Notes under the pieces: model-generated
Told to the model about the DNA's origin: nothing
Database searches by the model: none
Seen by the model: the letters and a program-made list of their open reading frames with translations, nothing else
Assembly (NCBI RefSeq): GCF_901000735.1
Contig: NC_081546.1
Span: forward strand, 27,361,900-27,425,899
Origin: Corylus avellana
Lineage: Eukaryota > Streptophyta > Magnoliopsida > Fagales > Betulaceae
Direction: 5' to 3'
DNA: 64,000 bases
In this document: positions 44,148 to 57,326 of the stretch, in pieces
How positions within the stretch are numbered: position 1 is the first letter of the stretch
Layout: the number at the start of each line of letters is the position of its first letter
Program-made: the position numbers and the translations under genes

Positions 44148-47100
44148 GTGACTCTTTCTCCCTTTCTCTTTCTCTCTTATCTTTATCAGTCTGTTGCGAA
44201 TCACGTGGTGGCTATGTTGGTTTCACGGTAGAGGTTGTGGTGATGTGGTGGGCACGAAGGTGGTTTTGATGGGGCTTGGCTGTGGTTTTAGCTGGTGGCT
44301 AGGTGAAGCTTTTGAATTAGTGGGTAAGTCGCTTTGATCGCCCGTAGTGGATGTGCGAGGTGGATAGAAACGGAGGTGCTTGTGCTTGAGCATGAGCTCG
44401 CCGATGAAACACACCCCCCCCCCCCCAAGAACTCTATTTTGTTCTGTACCTGATCGAATGTTGGTTTGGGGGCTTTAGGGTTTGTATTGTAGTAGAAGTA
44501 TGGGAAAATGAGTATGTTTAAAGGCTGTTCTTTGAGGGAGGAATGTTAGGCCAAACCCCCCATCAAAGTCGCTTGAAGCTTTGGGGTTTTGTTTGATTTC
44601 TTACAGTGAGCTATTGTAATTTACAGGAGATCTAGGCTAAATCCAACTTTAAAGTTTTAGAACTAGACTACCGGAAATCTCAAAGTAAAATGCGTGAACA
44701 AAGTTTGCATTTCGACATAAAATTTGTGTTTTGGAATACATATAATTTGCCTTTGTTATATGTTCTTACCAAGATTGAAAAGACTTTCTGCATGGGGAAT
44801 TTTGTACTATCATTATTAGCATGAAGACCGTGGTGTAGAAATTTGTGATAGATATACTTGATACATTGAATAAAAAAGAGGCATCTCAAACTTTTGAATT
44901 TATACATCCATTACAGTTTTATTGCTTTATATTTATCATGTCAAGTAAGTAGGTTGAGTCCCAAAAATCTATTAATAAAGGGTGGTATTGATTTGGCCTC
45001 TCCTAAAATTCGGTGGTCTATCCCCTTCATAGCCAACTATGAAGTTTTACAGAGGAAAAATGAAGTCTAAGAAGTGTACTTAATACAAAACATATCTTTA
45101 TTGTAGGAATTGACCTCCGTATTCCTTGATCAAGAACCATCTTAATTCTAGAAAAAGCTTTGAGCTTGGCTGTTGAGAATTTTTTGTAGCTTGAGTGTTT
45201 GAAGCTTTTAGTGTAATATTGTAAAATGAGGAATATCAGCTATGATGCGAATCTCCATTGCTGGAACTTTGGAGCCTTTAGATTGTATTTTCGAGAACCC
45301 CCATTGCTGGAACTTGGAGCCTTTAGATTGTATCTTCTTGAATTGTCCCTCAAAGAAATTCTTATATTTTAAGGGCGTAGATAATTGTTGAAGGAATATT
45401 TAAGAGTATATTCAAGTTTTTAGTTTTTTTGAATAAAAAAAATTAATGCCTTGACTTATTTTGACTTGCTCCAGGTTTTACTCAACATCAAAAATAAGTG
45501 TCACAAGGGGGGTGTAGAGCTTAATTTAGTGCGCAGTCAATATGGTATGTGCATTGCTAATTTGTTTCCATTAGAATCATTGTTGGACTGCAGTTTTAAT
45601 AAAGATGTTACATGATAAACATTGTGCTTTGTTTACTATAAGCCATTAATGGTTGTAAAAATGAATTAAGAGCTAATTATTGATACATATGTTTTAATGT
45701 TTTATTGTGAATTGGAATGTAAGAAGGAAGTGATTACTTGATGTAATTGTCATCCTGGAGGAGCAACTTTTAGTGATTCTTTTTGTTTCATTGTAAAAGC
45801 ATATAAATGAATCCTGATGATGATTGGAAGTGTGCCTTTTGCTTGCAACTTCAATACATTTTTAACTAGATTGTGCTCAATTAAAACTATTATTAGCAGA
45901 CATGTTCTTATGTTTGTGCAAATAAACTTGATACAAGCATTCAAAGTTGTATGTGCAACTAAAGATCCTGTAAATGATGACACAACCACACCTTTTACCC
46001 AGTTTAATAACTTCTGCCAACCACGAAGTGGAACAGTGGCATTTTGAAATTCATTTTGAGGAAACAATGGTTAGAAGAGCAAGCTTAAGAATTACTAGTT
46101 TCATGACAGGCAATGATATGGAAATAGTCGTACTAAAGACGCAATGAGGAAGTGGTTTCCATCGGTAAATGATTACTATGAGGATCAAAGTTCTTATAAT
46201 AGAGGAATCCTAGAGTTTAGGTAGTTTTAGGTTCATAATAAATGGTAAACAGGACGTTAAGGGAGACATTGTTACAGGGGCATATTGATGGCCAAAAAAG
46301 CTTCAAGGTTTAATGTTAAGAAGCTACATAGTGGACAATGACCCTCGTACTGACACATTAGTGGATCATGGAACTTGGAGTCCTTGTTTTTTATTGTTTG
46401 CTGTATCCATTTGTGTTGTTAGGTCTTCCTTACATTAAAGGGCTTTTGAAGCTGACTTGTATTCAAGTTTAAGCTCATATGTTTCTGTAAGACAGTATTG
46501 GTGGTTTCTTTCAAATCAAATAATAAGGATCAGAAACACAGGGGGAAAAGGAGGGGAACAAAAGAAAGATGAAAAGAATACCAAAGATGGACATTATTTC
46601 GCCTAATTTCCATCTAGTAGTTCATTTTCGCTCACATTAGAAATAGGAGGTAGCATGTTTTCTTCTCTATCAGAGGAAGGCAAGATATTTCATGGCCTTC
46701 TGTCAAGTTCTCACAAAAGGCAAATGCTTGATTTTTAGTGGAAACAAGATGTTTCAGGTTTTTTAAATCATGAATTGGATTCTAAGAAACTGAAAAGATA
46801 AAGTTGCTTGTGTTTTAAATCACTTAAGGATGACCTAAAAGGCTAAAACTGAATTATCTTCCAATTATATTTTTTTGAGATCACTTTTGGATTGGGCCAT
46901 AGCCTAAGTTCCTAACTTCTCCTCAGCGAAATGTTTAGATCTTTTTAATTTTTTAGATTGTGAATGCCTTTAGGGTGATTGTCTTTCTTGTATACTTTTC
47001 GTGTACGAGGACTTTCCCCTTTCTATCAATAAATTTATTATTCATAAAATAAATTTTCTTCCAATTATATCCATATATGGATATTCATTTGTATCTACTT

Positions 47101-47584
47101 TGTTATGACGTTTTTGTCACATTTCATTCTCCTCTTCAAAAAAGAGATTAGGACAATTATATGACCTTGATATATAAACTGTAACGTCAGGTTAGACATG
47201 TAATTAAAGAAAATAAATTAGAATATCTTTGTCGTGGTCACAATTTATCTTTTTGTTTCATTGAATTCCATTGTTCGAGAAATAATTATTACAAATCTAT
47301 TTAATACTTAGAGCGTTAATGTTGGATTAGCTATGTCATCAAGAAAATGAATTGAAATGTGAAAGCATTGAAGGCATATAGATCTTGCTTTGGAGGAGTA
47401 CCCGATTAAAGTATATAATAATCTAACTGCATCTTTTGTTTTATCCATTCATTCTAGCAACTCTGGCTATTGTTAGAGTTCTACCTCTTCCTAGCAACTA
47501 TTCTTAGAGTCTAAAAGAATAAAAGGTCCTACTCTTATGCATTCTTGAAACATTGTGACAATTTATGCTGTAAATCTTGTGCAG
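44148..47584 (+). other. Long presumed 5'-UTR intron of the Elongin-B-like gene
   Basis: No other gene was recognised over 3.4 kb. It includes a C-run (44411-44425). An alternative is that the transcription start lies closer to 47588. Confidence 0.4.
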
Positions 47585-47587
47585 GCT

Positions 47588-49060
47588 ATGTATGTCCGTG
47601 TTAAGCGTAGTAAGACAACTTACTTTATACGGTGTGATCCAACTGAAACAATTCTGGACATAAAGGAGAAATTGCATGTCCTCACTGAACATCCAGTTAA
47701 TAATCAGCGTTTGATCCTAGTTGGTACTGGGGAAATATTAGAGGATTCAAAGACATTGGCAGATCAGAAGGTACCATCCTGTCATTACAACTTATTGTCT
47801 GCTTTACTTTTTCTCCTGCTTTCTATGTAAGATTAGCGCTCAGAAGTGACTAAATTTTTTTTCTGGTGAGAGCCCAAAATCTTCTTTTACAACCATGGGA
47901 GCTTTAAAGATGTTGTGACACTGTTAATGCATTGATCATGTCTTGTTCAGGTTGAAAACGATGCAGTTGTGGCACTGACCTTGAGAAAAGGTGGTTTTCC
48001 TAAACCAACGTCTTACTTGGCTCCATCACTCAGTTTTATGCATCTCTTGTGCATTTACTGGCTTTTTTGTGTATTTTATAATTTTGGTTATAAGTCTGAG
48101 TTAAGTTTTATGTGTTTCGCTTCTATAATTTTCTCTTAGTTCTATCCTATGCTATTCTTTGTATTGAATGGTTAGAAGGTTGGATGACCTATATCTGAAA
48201 GGACCAGATTATATTATTGTTATCTTGAGAAGTAAATCACCCAGATTGATAATCAACACGGTTGTGATGCTATGTTGAGGCCATTTGCTTAATCTTTTTG
48301 TTCTTTTGGGGGAGGGGGATGGGTGGGAGGGGAGGAGTGCTTTGTATGGGCCTGAAGTTAGATAAGCAAAGAACTGAGGTCTCAGTTTAGTGAACACCTC
48401 TGATATGTTGTGGGGATGCATGGGAAAAACGTTCTTCTGTTGGATATTTTGTTAAAGATGTTTGGGACCTATGTTATCTTAATGCATATTATAGTTGTTG
48501 TCATTGTTATCTTTTATCATTATCATTGTCATGTCAATGTTGTTATTGTTATTTGCAATTTGGGCTTTTTGGTCACTTTTAAACCTTGGGCTGCTCCCCT
48601 ATTGTAGATTTCTTGTTTATTTCCATTCAAAAAATGGTGTGTTTATCTCGAGTAAATGTTGTTTGGGCAGTGACAACTATGAGTACCATTATACTTGGTC
48701 ACTTTAGAAGTAGAAGTCATACCTGGTAGTTTTTGGAAGTTTCTGTTAGATTTCATGATTATTGAAAGAAATTATCTTATGAGTAATGCAACTCTTCACA
48801 CCTATTTTACACCTGTTAACATGACATGTTTTAAGTGGCTTTTCTTTTGTGTTTCTTAAGTGGTTGACATTGGAAGCCACTTAAGACACATCATGCAACC
48901 GGTATAAAATGCGTGTAAAAAGTAACATTATTCTTATCTTAACAAACTTTTGACAATCTTTCTTTTGTTGCTTCCAGATGATAACGAGTTTGAGGAGGTG
49001 AACATTGTACGGCCAAATGACTTCTACCAATCTCGTGATGGAGATGGTGGCAATTGGTAG
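47588..49060 (+). CDS. Elongin-B-like ubiquitin-fold protein
   Basis: A small ubiquitin-like protein of 101 residues, join(47588-47770, 47951-47990, 48978-49060). It starts MYVRVKRSKTTYFIRCDPTE, continues with NNQRLILVGTGEILEDSKTL and ADQK, then VENDAVVALTLRK, and ends EEVNIVRPNDFYQSRDGDGG plus NW. This is the conserved plant homologue of Elongin B, in Arabidopsis probably At5g57860. Elongin B pairs with Elongin C in transcription-elongation and cullin-based ubiquitin ligase complexes in animals; the plant role is less clear. The acceptor at CTTGTGCAG is followed by GCT then the ATG. Splice phases join perfectly (phase 0, then G|AT giving Asp). A pseudogene copy lies 10 kb downstream. Confidence 0.9.
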
Positions 49061-50187
49061 CAAGACTCAGGGATATAATCCCTGTCGAGGAAAACTACCT
49101 TCTAATCGATTAATGGCATCTTGAATGGTCATTTGCTTCGTGTCCAATAAATATTCATATACTTGTCAATTCTCTAATGTTCTGTTCAAGAAATGCACAC
49201 CAAATTTAGGAAAAGCATTTTGGTTGCTGAGTGGAACTTAAACCTTGATATTACTTAAGGGGTTGGTTATTTAGGCTTCGGGATTTTTAGAGTTTTAGGA
49301 AGATGTGGTTTAGGGTTTAGTGGTTTCATGCACTTCAGAAAAATAGCAATTGATGAAAATGTGATTTGTAAAAACAAAATTTGTATGAGTATGATACTTG
49401 CTGTTCGAAAATGTAACCAAAAAAAAAATTACATTTTTTAAATCACACTTTAAAACAGGATATTTTAATAATACGTGCTTTTTACATTTTTTTTAATAGC
49501 TTAAAGGACAAATGTCGTCGCATGTAAAGGCTGGTTGTAAGAGTTTCTTACAAATCAGTTGGTAAGAAATTTCTGTCCAAAATAAAAAATTTCAATCTAT
49601 TAAAAAGTGGAATTTTCCCCCTTAATATCCATAGAATAGAAAAAGAAAATGTGAAAGCAATCACATTAGTATTTATGCTGGTAATTTACTTGGGCAAAGA
49701 TTTTCTCCAACCCAATTCATTAAATTTACATTTTTTTTTTAAAAAAAAAATTTATAAGATTAATAGAACAAGTTAGTAATGTATGTTAGAATCATGTACT
49801 TTAACGACTTATATCAATTTATTAAATTAAGTTGGAGGAATTCTTCAAATTCAATTAGAAGTTTAACGACATGTATCAATTTACTAAATTAAGTTGGAGG
49901 AATTCCTCAAATCCAATTAGAAGAAAAACTTTGTTCATTTGCCTGCTCTCAATTTTTCGATTAATCTGCAATTATCAATTTAACTATCTTTAATCATTTT
50001 TATCAACATTTGTAGGAAATCTTGAATGCATGTTACCCTTTTTTTTTTTAAAAAAAAAGGAATAAATGCAAAATTGGTCATTGTAGTATGCCTAAATTAC
50101 AAATCACTCAATGTGATATAAAAAGTAATTTATAGGTCCATGTAGTTGGCCTAAATTACAAATAACTCCATGTGATATAAAAAATAA
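49061..50187. other. 3' flank and AT-rich intergenic DNA with repeat fragments
   Basis: A direct repeat TATCAATTTA(T/C)TAAATTA, GTTGGAGGAATT occurs at about 49813 and 49873. Two copies of a unit with CCTAAATTACAAAT(C/A)ACTC lie at 50092-50190. No gene was seen. Confidence 0.5.
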
Positions 50188-50730
50188 TTTATAAGTCTTT
50201 AAGGAATGCCAAAATAACAGTTTACTCATTGAAATCAATTTTTATTAAGTAAATTAACAAAATCTGTCACTTGACACGTCATACCCAACAAAAACGCAAC
50301 ACGTGTTATTATTAATTTTTGACTTTCAAAAATAACAATTAGATTTTTTCACATTATTTTACGACCACAGCTAAGATTATACATCAGCTCTCACTCCACT
50401 TCATACTATTACAATAAATTAACATAATCTCTTATATCCCCAAAATTTTACTCTATACGTAATCCTCCCCCATCTTCATCTTCCTTAGCCGCTTCATAAA
50501 ATACGACCATCAAATTTTCGTAACATGCTCCCGAATCGTGGCGAGGAAGATGAAAATATGGAGGGTTACACATGGAGCAAAATGTTGAGGATAAAAGAGA
50601 TTAGGTTAATTTACTATAGCAGTATAATGTGACAAAGTAATAAATTTTGTTAAGTTACTTAATGAAAATGATTTTAGGGAGTAAACTGTTATTTTGGTCT
50701 ACCTTGAGAACCTATAAATTTTTTTGGGTA
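50188..50730. mobile_element. Long-TIR element
   Basis: The left arm (AATTTATAAGTCTTTAAGG, CAAAATAACAGTTTACTC) pairs with the inverted right arm (AATTTATAGGTTCTCAAGG, CAAAATAACAGTTTACTC). Arms are about 90 bp. The middle contains CGTCATACC/CACGTG boxes and no coding sequence. Exact ends and target duplication were not determined. Confidence 0.6.
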
Positions 50731-52771
50731 ACTGAAGAAATGTCACGTCATTTGCAAACACTCCTCCAAAGTTTAAAAACTCACTTTGGTGTATTAATCT
50801 TTCGATTTTTTCCAATTACCTCCCTTCCGTTAGAGATTGGAGTTAAATCAGACGGTAGAAATGGTGAAAAAGACCTTTATACCCCTAAATTTTTTTTAAA
50901 ATTTCAAATTTGCCCTTATTTACAAATAAAAATTATTATTATCATTATTTAATGGATAAAAAATAAAAAATAAAAAATAAAATAAAATAAAATAAAAATT
51001 CGCATCGTAGGTCACCTTGGCGGGCCACTTAGTGACCCAGGGCGGGCCACCTTGGAAAACCTCAAAAGAGCGCCCAATGTCAACTCTTCATTAACATACT
51101 AGAACCGCCGCACCTAGGGCACCATCCAGCAAGCTAGAAGCATAGCTTCCTGTTTTCCCGTCTTCTTTGGTTTTCAATGGTGTAAGTTATTACTCAAGAA
51201 AGAAGCTAGATGAACAATTGGCAGCACGTGCTGTTATTGTATCTAGATCTCCTAGGTAGTTATCCTTTTTCTCTACGATTGATCAATATGAATTTGTTTT
51301 TAATCTACTCATTGAATGCGTGCTCTTACGTTTTGTGTAGCTGAGTATTTGAAATAATATAATTCAGGTAGTTCTGGGCCGGACAGGAACATTTCTTTCT
51401 GAGCAGCCTCATGTGGTCATGTTGTTTCCTCTGATCTGTATCCTTACATGCTAGGTGTTTTGCTTGAAAATTCTTATTTCACCAAATGTGGAACATTTTG
51501 ATATAATAAATTCTGTAAAGCACACAAAATAAAATTCCTCAAACTATATATCCACATTATCCTTATACAACTCCGTATAGCTTATTCACAGTAGAAGGCA
51601 ACCCAAGTTAAGCTAGTTTCCTTGCTTCAACAATTAAAAGAGTACCCTAAATAATTCACTTATAAGAAAATAGCCTGAGTATTCATTTCGCTTCTGTTGA
51701 TGTGTTTTTTTGGTCCAAGGATACTCTGTCTCGTCGATTTTTTTCCATGGTTGAGCTATGCGAGGATCTTCTGCACGTCAACGATAATCCTGTAAAACAA
51801 AGGCAAGGTCAGAGGATCTCCGGTTGGGGCCGAAGACTCTCCGATACTTAAGTTAGCATCTTTACTTATAAAAATGAAAAAAACAATATAAATTTGGTTA
51901 TATGAACCGGTGAGTGTGCCAGAGAGATATAGGAAGCATAGAAAATTTATATATATGAGAGTCTCTGGGAGAGAAAGAGACGTGAGTCAGGGAGAAGAAG
52001 AAAGGTTCTCCCTTCCTTTTCTTCGCTGGAGAGACGTGAGGGGGAGGAAGAAGAGGAAAAGGCCTCCTCGCTCTTTCTTCTCTTCTCTTATTCTAGAGTG
52101 TTAAAGTGAAGTGCATAGGTATCATTAGGTGAGTGGTGAGGGCATTTTGTAAATAAGTGTAATTAGGTGGGACTCATAGTGAGATATTTTCTTCTCAACA
52201 ACTTCCATGTTCAAACTCCTCCCACTTCAAGTCTTCCAACTAAAATAGATTTATCTGATCAGAGCACTCTTTGAGAGCTTAATTTGCATGAATTCTCTGT
52301 ACAAGCTAGACTCTTGAGGCTTTCATCAAGTAATTTCTAGAACCCCATCACTACTGAATAAATTAACATTCAATACTTCCATGGGAATCCACAAAAGAGT
52401 TAATTAAAACAGTACAAACTTATAATATATTGGACAATATTTGAAGCAATAATATATACCAGACTAAGTGTAATAATATATGCCATGATCAGAATCCAAC
52501 GCCTAGCTAATTAATGTATTATCTCAACTCCTGCCATAAATCTTCACAACAAGAAACATTAAATAATTTCAGAGTACCATCAGAAACAGCAATGAGACCT
52601 TGGATAACATAGAAACTTCGCTTGATAAAGGAAGTTCCAAATATATGAGAAAAAAATGAAGAAAGGATGCAAATTACCAATATTGCCAAGAAAATGTGAA
52701 TTGGGTTTGCTACTATATTGGCTGACCTCGCCACTGATATGATCCACTACCAATTATTTACCATACCATAA
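50731..52771. other. Intergenic, repeats, no gene recognised
   Basis: 50740-50900 is a repeat also found at about 57125-57250 (ATGTCACGT..TTTGCAAA, TCTAAAGTTTAAA). Short GGCGGGCCACCTTGG / GGCGGGTCACTCAAGG motifs occur in both places. A GA-rich frame at 51910-52104 and a hydrophobic frame at 52519-52734 (minus) match nothing known. Confidence 0.45.
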
Positions 52772-52942
52772 ATGAAGGATCCTCAAATGTATGCACCTCA
52801 ATTTAATTAGGTCGACTGTATGGATAGATGGAGTAAGTTATATATACCTCTCCAATTACTTTTTCTATGATTTGGAGAGGTATAACCTACTCCATCTATC
52901 ATACAGTTGACCTAAATTATGGTGCATGTGAGAATCCTTCAT
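52772..52942. repeat. Near-perfect 171-bp palindrome (hairpin)
   Basis: Arms of about 78 bp begin ATGAAGGATCCTCAAATGTA and mirror at the right end (TGTGAGAATCCTTCAT). The pairing runs through GGTCGACTGTATGGATAGAT and AGAGGTATA, leaving a loop of about 15 bases (TTACTTTTTCTATGA). Confidence 0.9.
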
Positions 52943-53840
52943 TGACGGTCTGGTAAATTTGTAGTGGAATATTGCCAGACCTCTGTGTATATTCCTGAAG
53001 TCTATTCTTGTGCATCCAGTTTTCTGGAAGACCTAAAACAAATTTGATCCAGATAACATTTCAACATTACTTCTCAACTAGTAATAGCATAACATTTAAA
53101 CATTACTTCTCATATATACAGAGTCCACGAAATTGTAAAGCTTACTAAAAATGCACCATTTTCACTGCTAAAAGAACAAACTTACAAAATAAAATAAGCT
53201 ATATATTAACAATAAGAAATGATCGAAGGAAAGCAACGAAGAAAAACTAAATATTCAGGAAAAAAACTTAAAAATTTTTGACGGGATGGGTTTTCTCCCT
53301 CTCGGATAGTAATACTACCAAAAAAAAAAAAAAAAAAGCTTAAGGTTTTAGGGACATTTTGATTGTGACATTTTATGCCCAAAAATCGTCCCTATTTCCA
53401 ACATTTCCACAGCAACGACGTAAACTAGCAACCATTCACATTCGCCTCTTCAGCCGTGTGTCTTGTGGGTAGGGCAATTTTATAGGACAAAGATGCTTGA
53501 TATATATATATATATATATATACTGTGAGAAAGAGGAGTACCAGAGATGCCTGAGAGAGAGAGCTGCCGGCCGGAGTGAGGGAGAGAGAACTGAGTGAGA
53601 GAGGGAGCTGAGTGAGAGTGAGGGAGCTGAGAGGGAGTGATGAGAGAGCTGAGATATTAAGATAGAGGAGGGCAAGAGACTGAGAGGAGGGAGAGAGAAT
53701 GGATAAGTGGGGGATGGATTCTTTCCATTTTATAGTACAAGGAAGGGCTTCAGTTGGTGACGAAGGTGCCGTATGCATGTGGTGTTTTAATTTCTTTTCC
53801 CTCTTACTAGGACCCATCTCTCTCTCAACTTCTCAATGAC

Positions 53841-53879
<39 letters not shown>

Positions 53880-54579
53880 ATATGTTTTACATCCGTAGGA
53901 CCCATCTCTCTCTTAACCTCTCAATGACCCATCTCTGTCTTTCAATCTCTCAATTATATATTTCACACGCTAACTGACCCAACCTTTTCTTTTAACTGGT
54001 TGACAATCCAATGATCACTATGTTTGGTGGAGATATGAATAAAGGGACAAAGAAATGGATATAAAGGAAGGGACAAAGAAGCAGAAGAACCTTCCTAAAA
54101 CGGCAAAAAAGCATCTGCAAAAGGAGCTGAAATCTCCATTGGTGCATGCATACATATTCCAAATCAATAGAAAGAAGCCATCATCAACTTCGATTTGATA
54201 TGTCACTGAGAACTATTGATGCTCCATTATTCTCAACTAAAGAACCCAGATCTCGAATTCAACTAATTTCCTGCTGAAATTGCCAGTAATTTAAGTAACA
54301 ATTATGAGATAACCCGTATGAAACTTATTTGTCTAAATCAATTTTGGACTACTCTGTCATAATTTTTATATGAACTGTCTCATAATTTTCATGTACCCTT
54401 TTACATTTTCTTTTTTAGAATAATGGACTTTGCACAACCAAATAATTTGCACCACCTAATAAGAAAATGACACATAAAAGTGTGAAATAATAAATATGAT
54501 CAACTCGAAAATACCAAAATTTTCGCTAAATCCCTAATCCCCACTCAAGTGTTCTACTTTTACTTTTGCTTTTGTAAAA
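52943..54579. other. Intergenic, low-complexity sequence
   Basis: The stretch holds (TA)n at 53500-53522, a GAGAGA/GAGCTGAG-rich tract at 53540-53700, (CT)n at 53844-53875, and a two-copy tandem unit of about 87 bp with GACCCATCTCTCTCT at 53812-53985. Frames through the GA-rich tract are compositional artefacts. Confidence 0.6.
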
Positions 54580-54743
54580 ATTACGTGCTCTAAAAGCAAA
54601 TATCAATTTAATAAATTAGGTTGAAGGAAAACTTATCTGCATCGAAGCTGTTTTGAGTAGTGCAATACTTTAACAGTTCAATTAATAATAGAAACAACTT
54701 ATATAATTTACTTGTGGTCGAGATAAATGATAAGAAAAATAGA

Positions 54744-54776
<33 letters not shown>

Positions 54777-54895
54777 TATATATATTCAAAGTAGGACCCA
54801 GTTAAAAATAAAGGACCAATTGGGTGTAGGCACGCAATATAACTTGTGAATTGGTCCTTATTTCCAGACGACATCAATTATTTGTTAATTTGTGA
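54580..54895. repeat. Segmental repeat, copy 1 (unoccupied)
   Basis: Matches 56400-56860: TATCAATTTAATAAATTAGG, TTGAGTAGTGCAAT, TTAATAATAGAAACAAC and CAATTGGGTGTAGGC. It contains an (AT)n tract at 54745-54784. At 54822-54830 the GGGTGTAGG site is single and uninterrupted. Confidence 0.85.
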
Positions 54896-56146
54896 CTTTT
54901 TTATTTGAATAATAATAAAAGTAAAATTTTATTTAAATAAAAAATTACTATAAAATAAATTTTTACTATTTTATATCAAATATTTTTACTTTTTTCTCGT
55001 ATCAATTAAATCTTATACTTGAAGTGTAATCGTAGAATGCCAAAATAGCCTTTTATTGTATGAAGCATATTAGCACGTGACAATGGCCTTTCCTAAAATG
55101 GAAAGGATTAGCCCCACTACGCACAAACGCAAAAGCACTTGTGCTTTACCAATCATAAATGTTTCTTCGTGGAAATATTAAAATATAGGTGGTGAGAAAC
55201 AATACCAACCAATCAAAAGCCGAAAAATGTCTGTGTCATACTATGCAGAGGGAATCCGGCAGGTGGAGGACGATTTTCTTTTCTTTTGTAAATTTAACTT
55301 GTTTCATAAGTAACTCTAGTTAGCTAACACTATTCTCAGTCAACTCTTAAGAGTAATTCACTGAATTGCTTAGATTTAAAATAATAACATCCACTTCATA
55401 TGATTTCCTTATAGATATCTACATATGCATTAAGGGATGAAGGGTTGAAGTTGAACCAATCCTCCCTTCATCCATATGTTGGTTAAGACTTTTTCCTTTT
55501 AAATAATAAATTTTTAATAAAACATGTGATTGTCATGCGTATTTTTAAAAATCATATGCATCTCGTATATATTTTAGACACTAGACAGTTTAATAGCCTA
55601 TTAAACTGTCTTAACCAAAAGGAATTGCTAAGCTACTAATTATAAATGGGTCATTCCTTTTGAGTTTTGACCATCAAATAAATATCATATGAGTTGTTCT
55701 TTCCAATATTCCTAATAATTGAAACTGAAGAGGCAGAAAAAGTGACAATATGATTGCTTTTACCATTTTTACCCTTTTTTTCTTCTTCTTAATTTTGATG
55801 ATTGTCACAATTCTGACCATTCATTAGCTAAGATTTATTAGTAGAGGTTTATTAGTTGAGTATTACCCCTCAGATGATTACTTTATGTCTTTTCCCTATC
55901 TGTGAAAGTTTTGCTTTTCCTTTCCTTCTCAAGTGTTGAAGCAATTGTATATGGCAACATACTTGTCTTTTACTTTACACTTTAAAAACATGGCATCACT
56001 CAAATTTAAAGAACCCTGATTTTTTTTATTTTTTTTAATGAATGAGTGATTGTTTGTTCCTTGTTATGTCTCTATCAAAGTTTTTGTTTTTGGTTTCTCA
56101 AGGTTAAAATAGAGCTACTAAGATGTCTTAAGAAGTTGTTTTTCTT
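54896..56146. other. AT-rich intergenic stretch
   Basis: No gene or repeat of note was recognised. Confidence 0.45.
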
Positions 56147-56255
56147 GTCCTCAAGAGGTAGCTCAATCGGTTAGGACCACGCCTAATGAAGTGGATGTTA
56201 CTAGTTAGAATCCCCCCCTCCCCTTCTCTTATGCGGACATGTAAAAAAAAAAAAA
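56147..56255 (+). mobile_element. tRNA-derived SINE with target duplication
   Basis: The A box GGTAGCTCAATCGG and a B-box-like TAGTTAGAATCC are followed by GCGGACATGT and a poly-A tail. It is flanked by a 13-bp direct repeat with one mismatch, AGTTGTTTTTCTT (56134-56146) and AGTTGTCTTTCTT (56256-56268), as expected from target-primed reverse transcription. Confidence 0.88.
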
Positions 56256-56399
56256 AGTTGTCTTTCTTTCTAATTGAGCTCATCGAGAGCTTCAATGTGG
56301 CCTCTGTGAAATTCACAGATGTGTAACAAAGCAGTTCAATATTTACAACTCAGTCTATTAAATTGGTTGTTAAAATATATGATAAAAAAAAAATGTACG

Positions 56400-56860
56400 T
56401 AAAAATTATGTACTCTAAAAGCGGATATCAATTTAATAAATTAGGTTGAAGGAAAATTCATCTGCATCAGGGTTGTTTTGAGTAGTGCAATCCTTTCACA
56501 GTTTAATTAATAATAGAAACAACATATATTTACTTGTGGTTGAGATAAACGATAAGAAAAAGAGATATTTTTTTTCAATGAAGGACCCACTTAAGAATAA
56601 ATGACCAATTGGGTGTAGGAAAAGGATCCTTTCCATTTCAAATGAAATGGAGGGGATCCATCTAGTTGTTTTAAGAGGGCATTTTTGTTCAAAAAAAAAG
56701 TAAAATGGAAAAATTGTCCCCTAAAAACAACTAACTAGTTCAATGAAATGAAGAGGATCTAGTCTTTGGGTGTAGGCGCACAATATAACTTTTGAATTGG
56801 GCTTTATTTCTAGACAACGAAAAACATCACTTGTTTTGTTGATTTGTGATGGTCCTTTGG
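56400..56860. repeat. Segmental repeat, copy 2 (occupied)
   Basis: Second copy of 54580-54895, interrupted by the MITE at 56620-56767. Confidence 0.85.
56620..56767. mobile_element. Mutator-like MITE with 9-bp target duplication
   Basis: 148 bp between perfect copies of GGGTGTAGG (56611-56619 and 56768-56776). The inverted ends share GGATCCT/AGATCCT boxes, and inner arms pair CTAGTTGTTTTAAGAGGG with CCCTAAAAACAACTAACTAG. The paralogous unoccupied site at 54822-54830 proves the boundaries. Confidence 0.88.
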
Positions 56861-57326
56861 CCTACTTTCCATATTTAGCAACCTATATATGTTATAGACG
56901 CATTTATTTTTTTTGACCTACTTTCTTTATTTAGCCACCAATGTTGTAGATGCTAAGTAAGAGATTGTGCAATGACAAAGAGTGCGACGACAAGAGGAAC
57001 TTTAAGTGGGGCTTTGCTTTAGGGTCATATGGAGTAGGGCGGTTCACCACTTTTTTTTTTTTTTTTAAAAAAAAAAGTATTTTGTATACTTGATTTATAA
57101 GGATAACTTCACTTAGCCTCTTGAAATGTCACGTATTTTGCAAATACATCTCTAAAGTTTAAAATTTTTTACTTTGATGTATTAATCTTTTGATTTTTTT
57201 TACTTATCCCATCAGTTAGAATTTTTTGTTATATCCTAACGGAAGAATGTGAAATTCTTAAAATGCTTTCATTTTTTATTAAAAAAATAGTGACCCAACG
57301 GCGGGTCACTCAAGGTGAGTCACAAA

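Noticed and set aside
51910..52104. 64-codon Arg-rich frame
   Set aside because: Produced by a purine-rich stretch; no known similarity.
52519..52734. 71-codon hydrophobic frame on the minus strand
   Set aside because: It could suggest a small membrane protein, but there is no recognised family and no supporting context.
53425..53817. 130-codon frame on the minus strand
   Set aside because: Runs through a GA/CT-rich and (TA)n tract; the Ser/Leu-rich protein is a compositional artefact.
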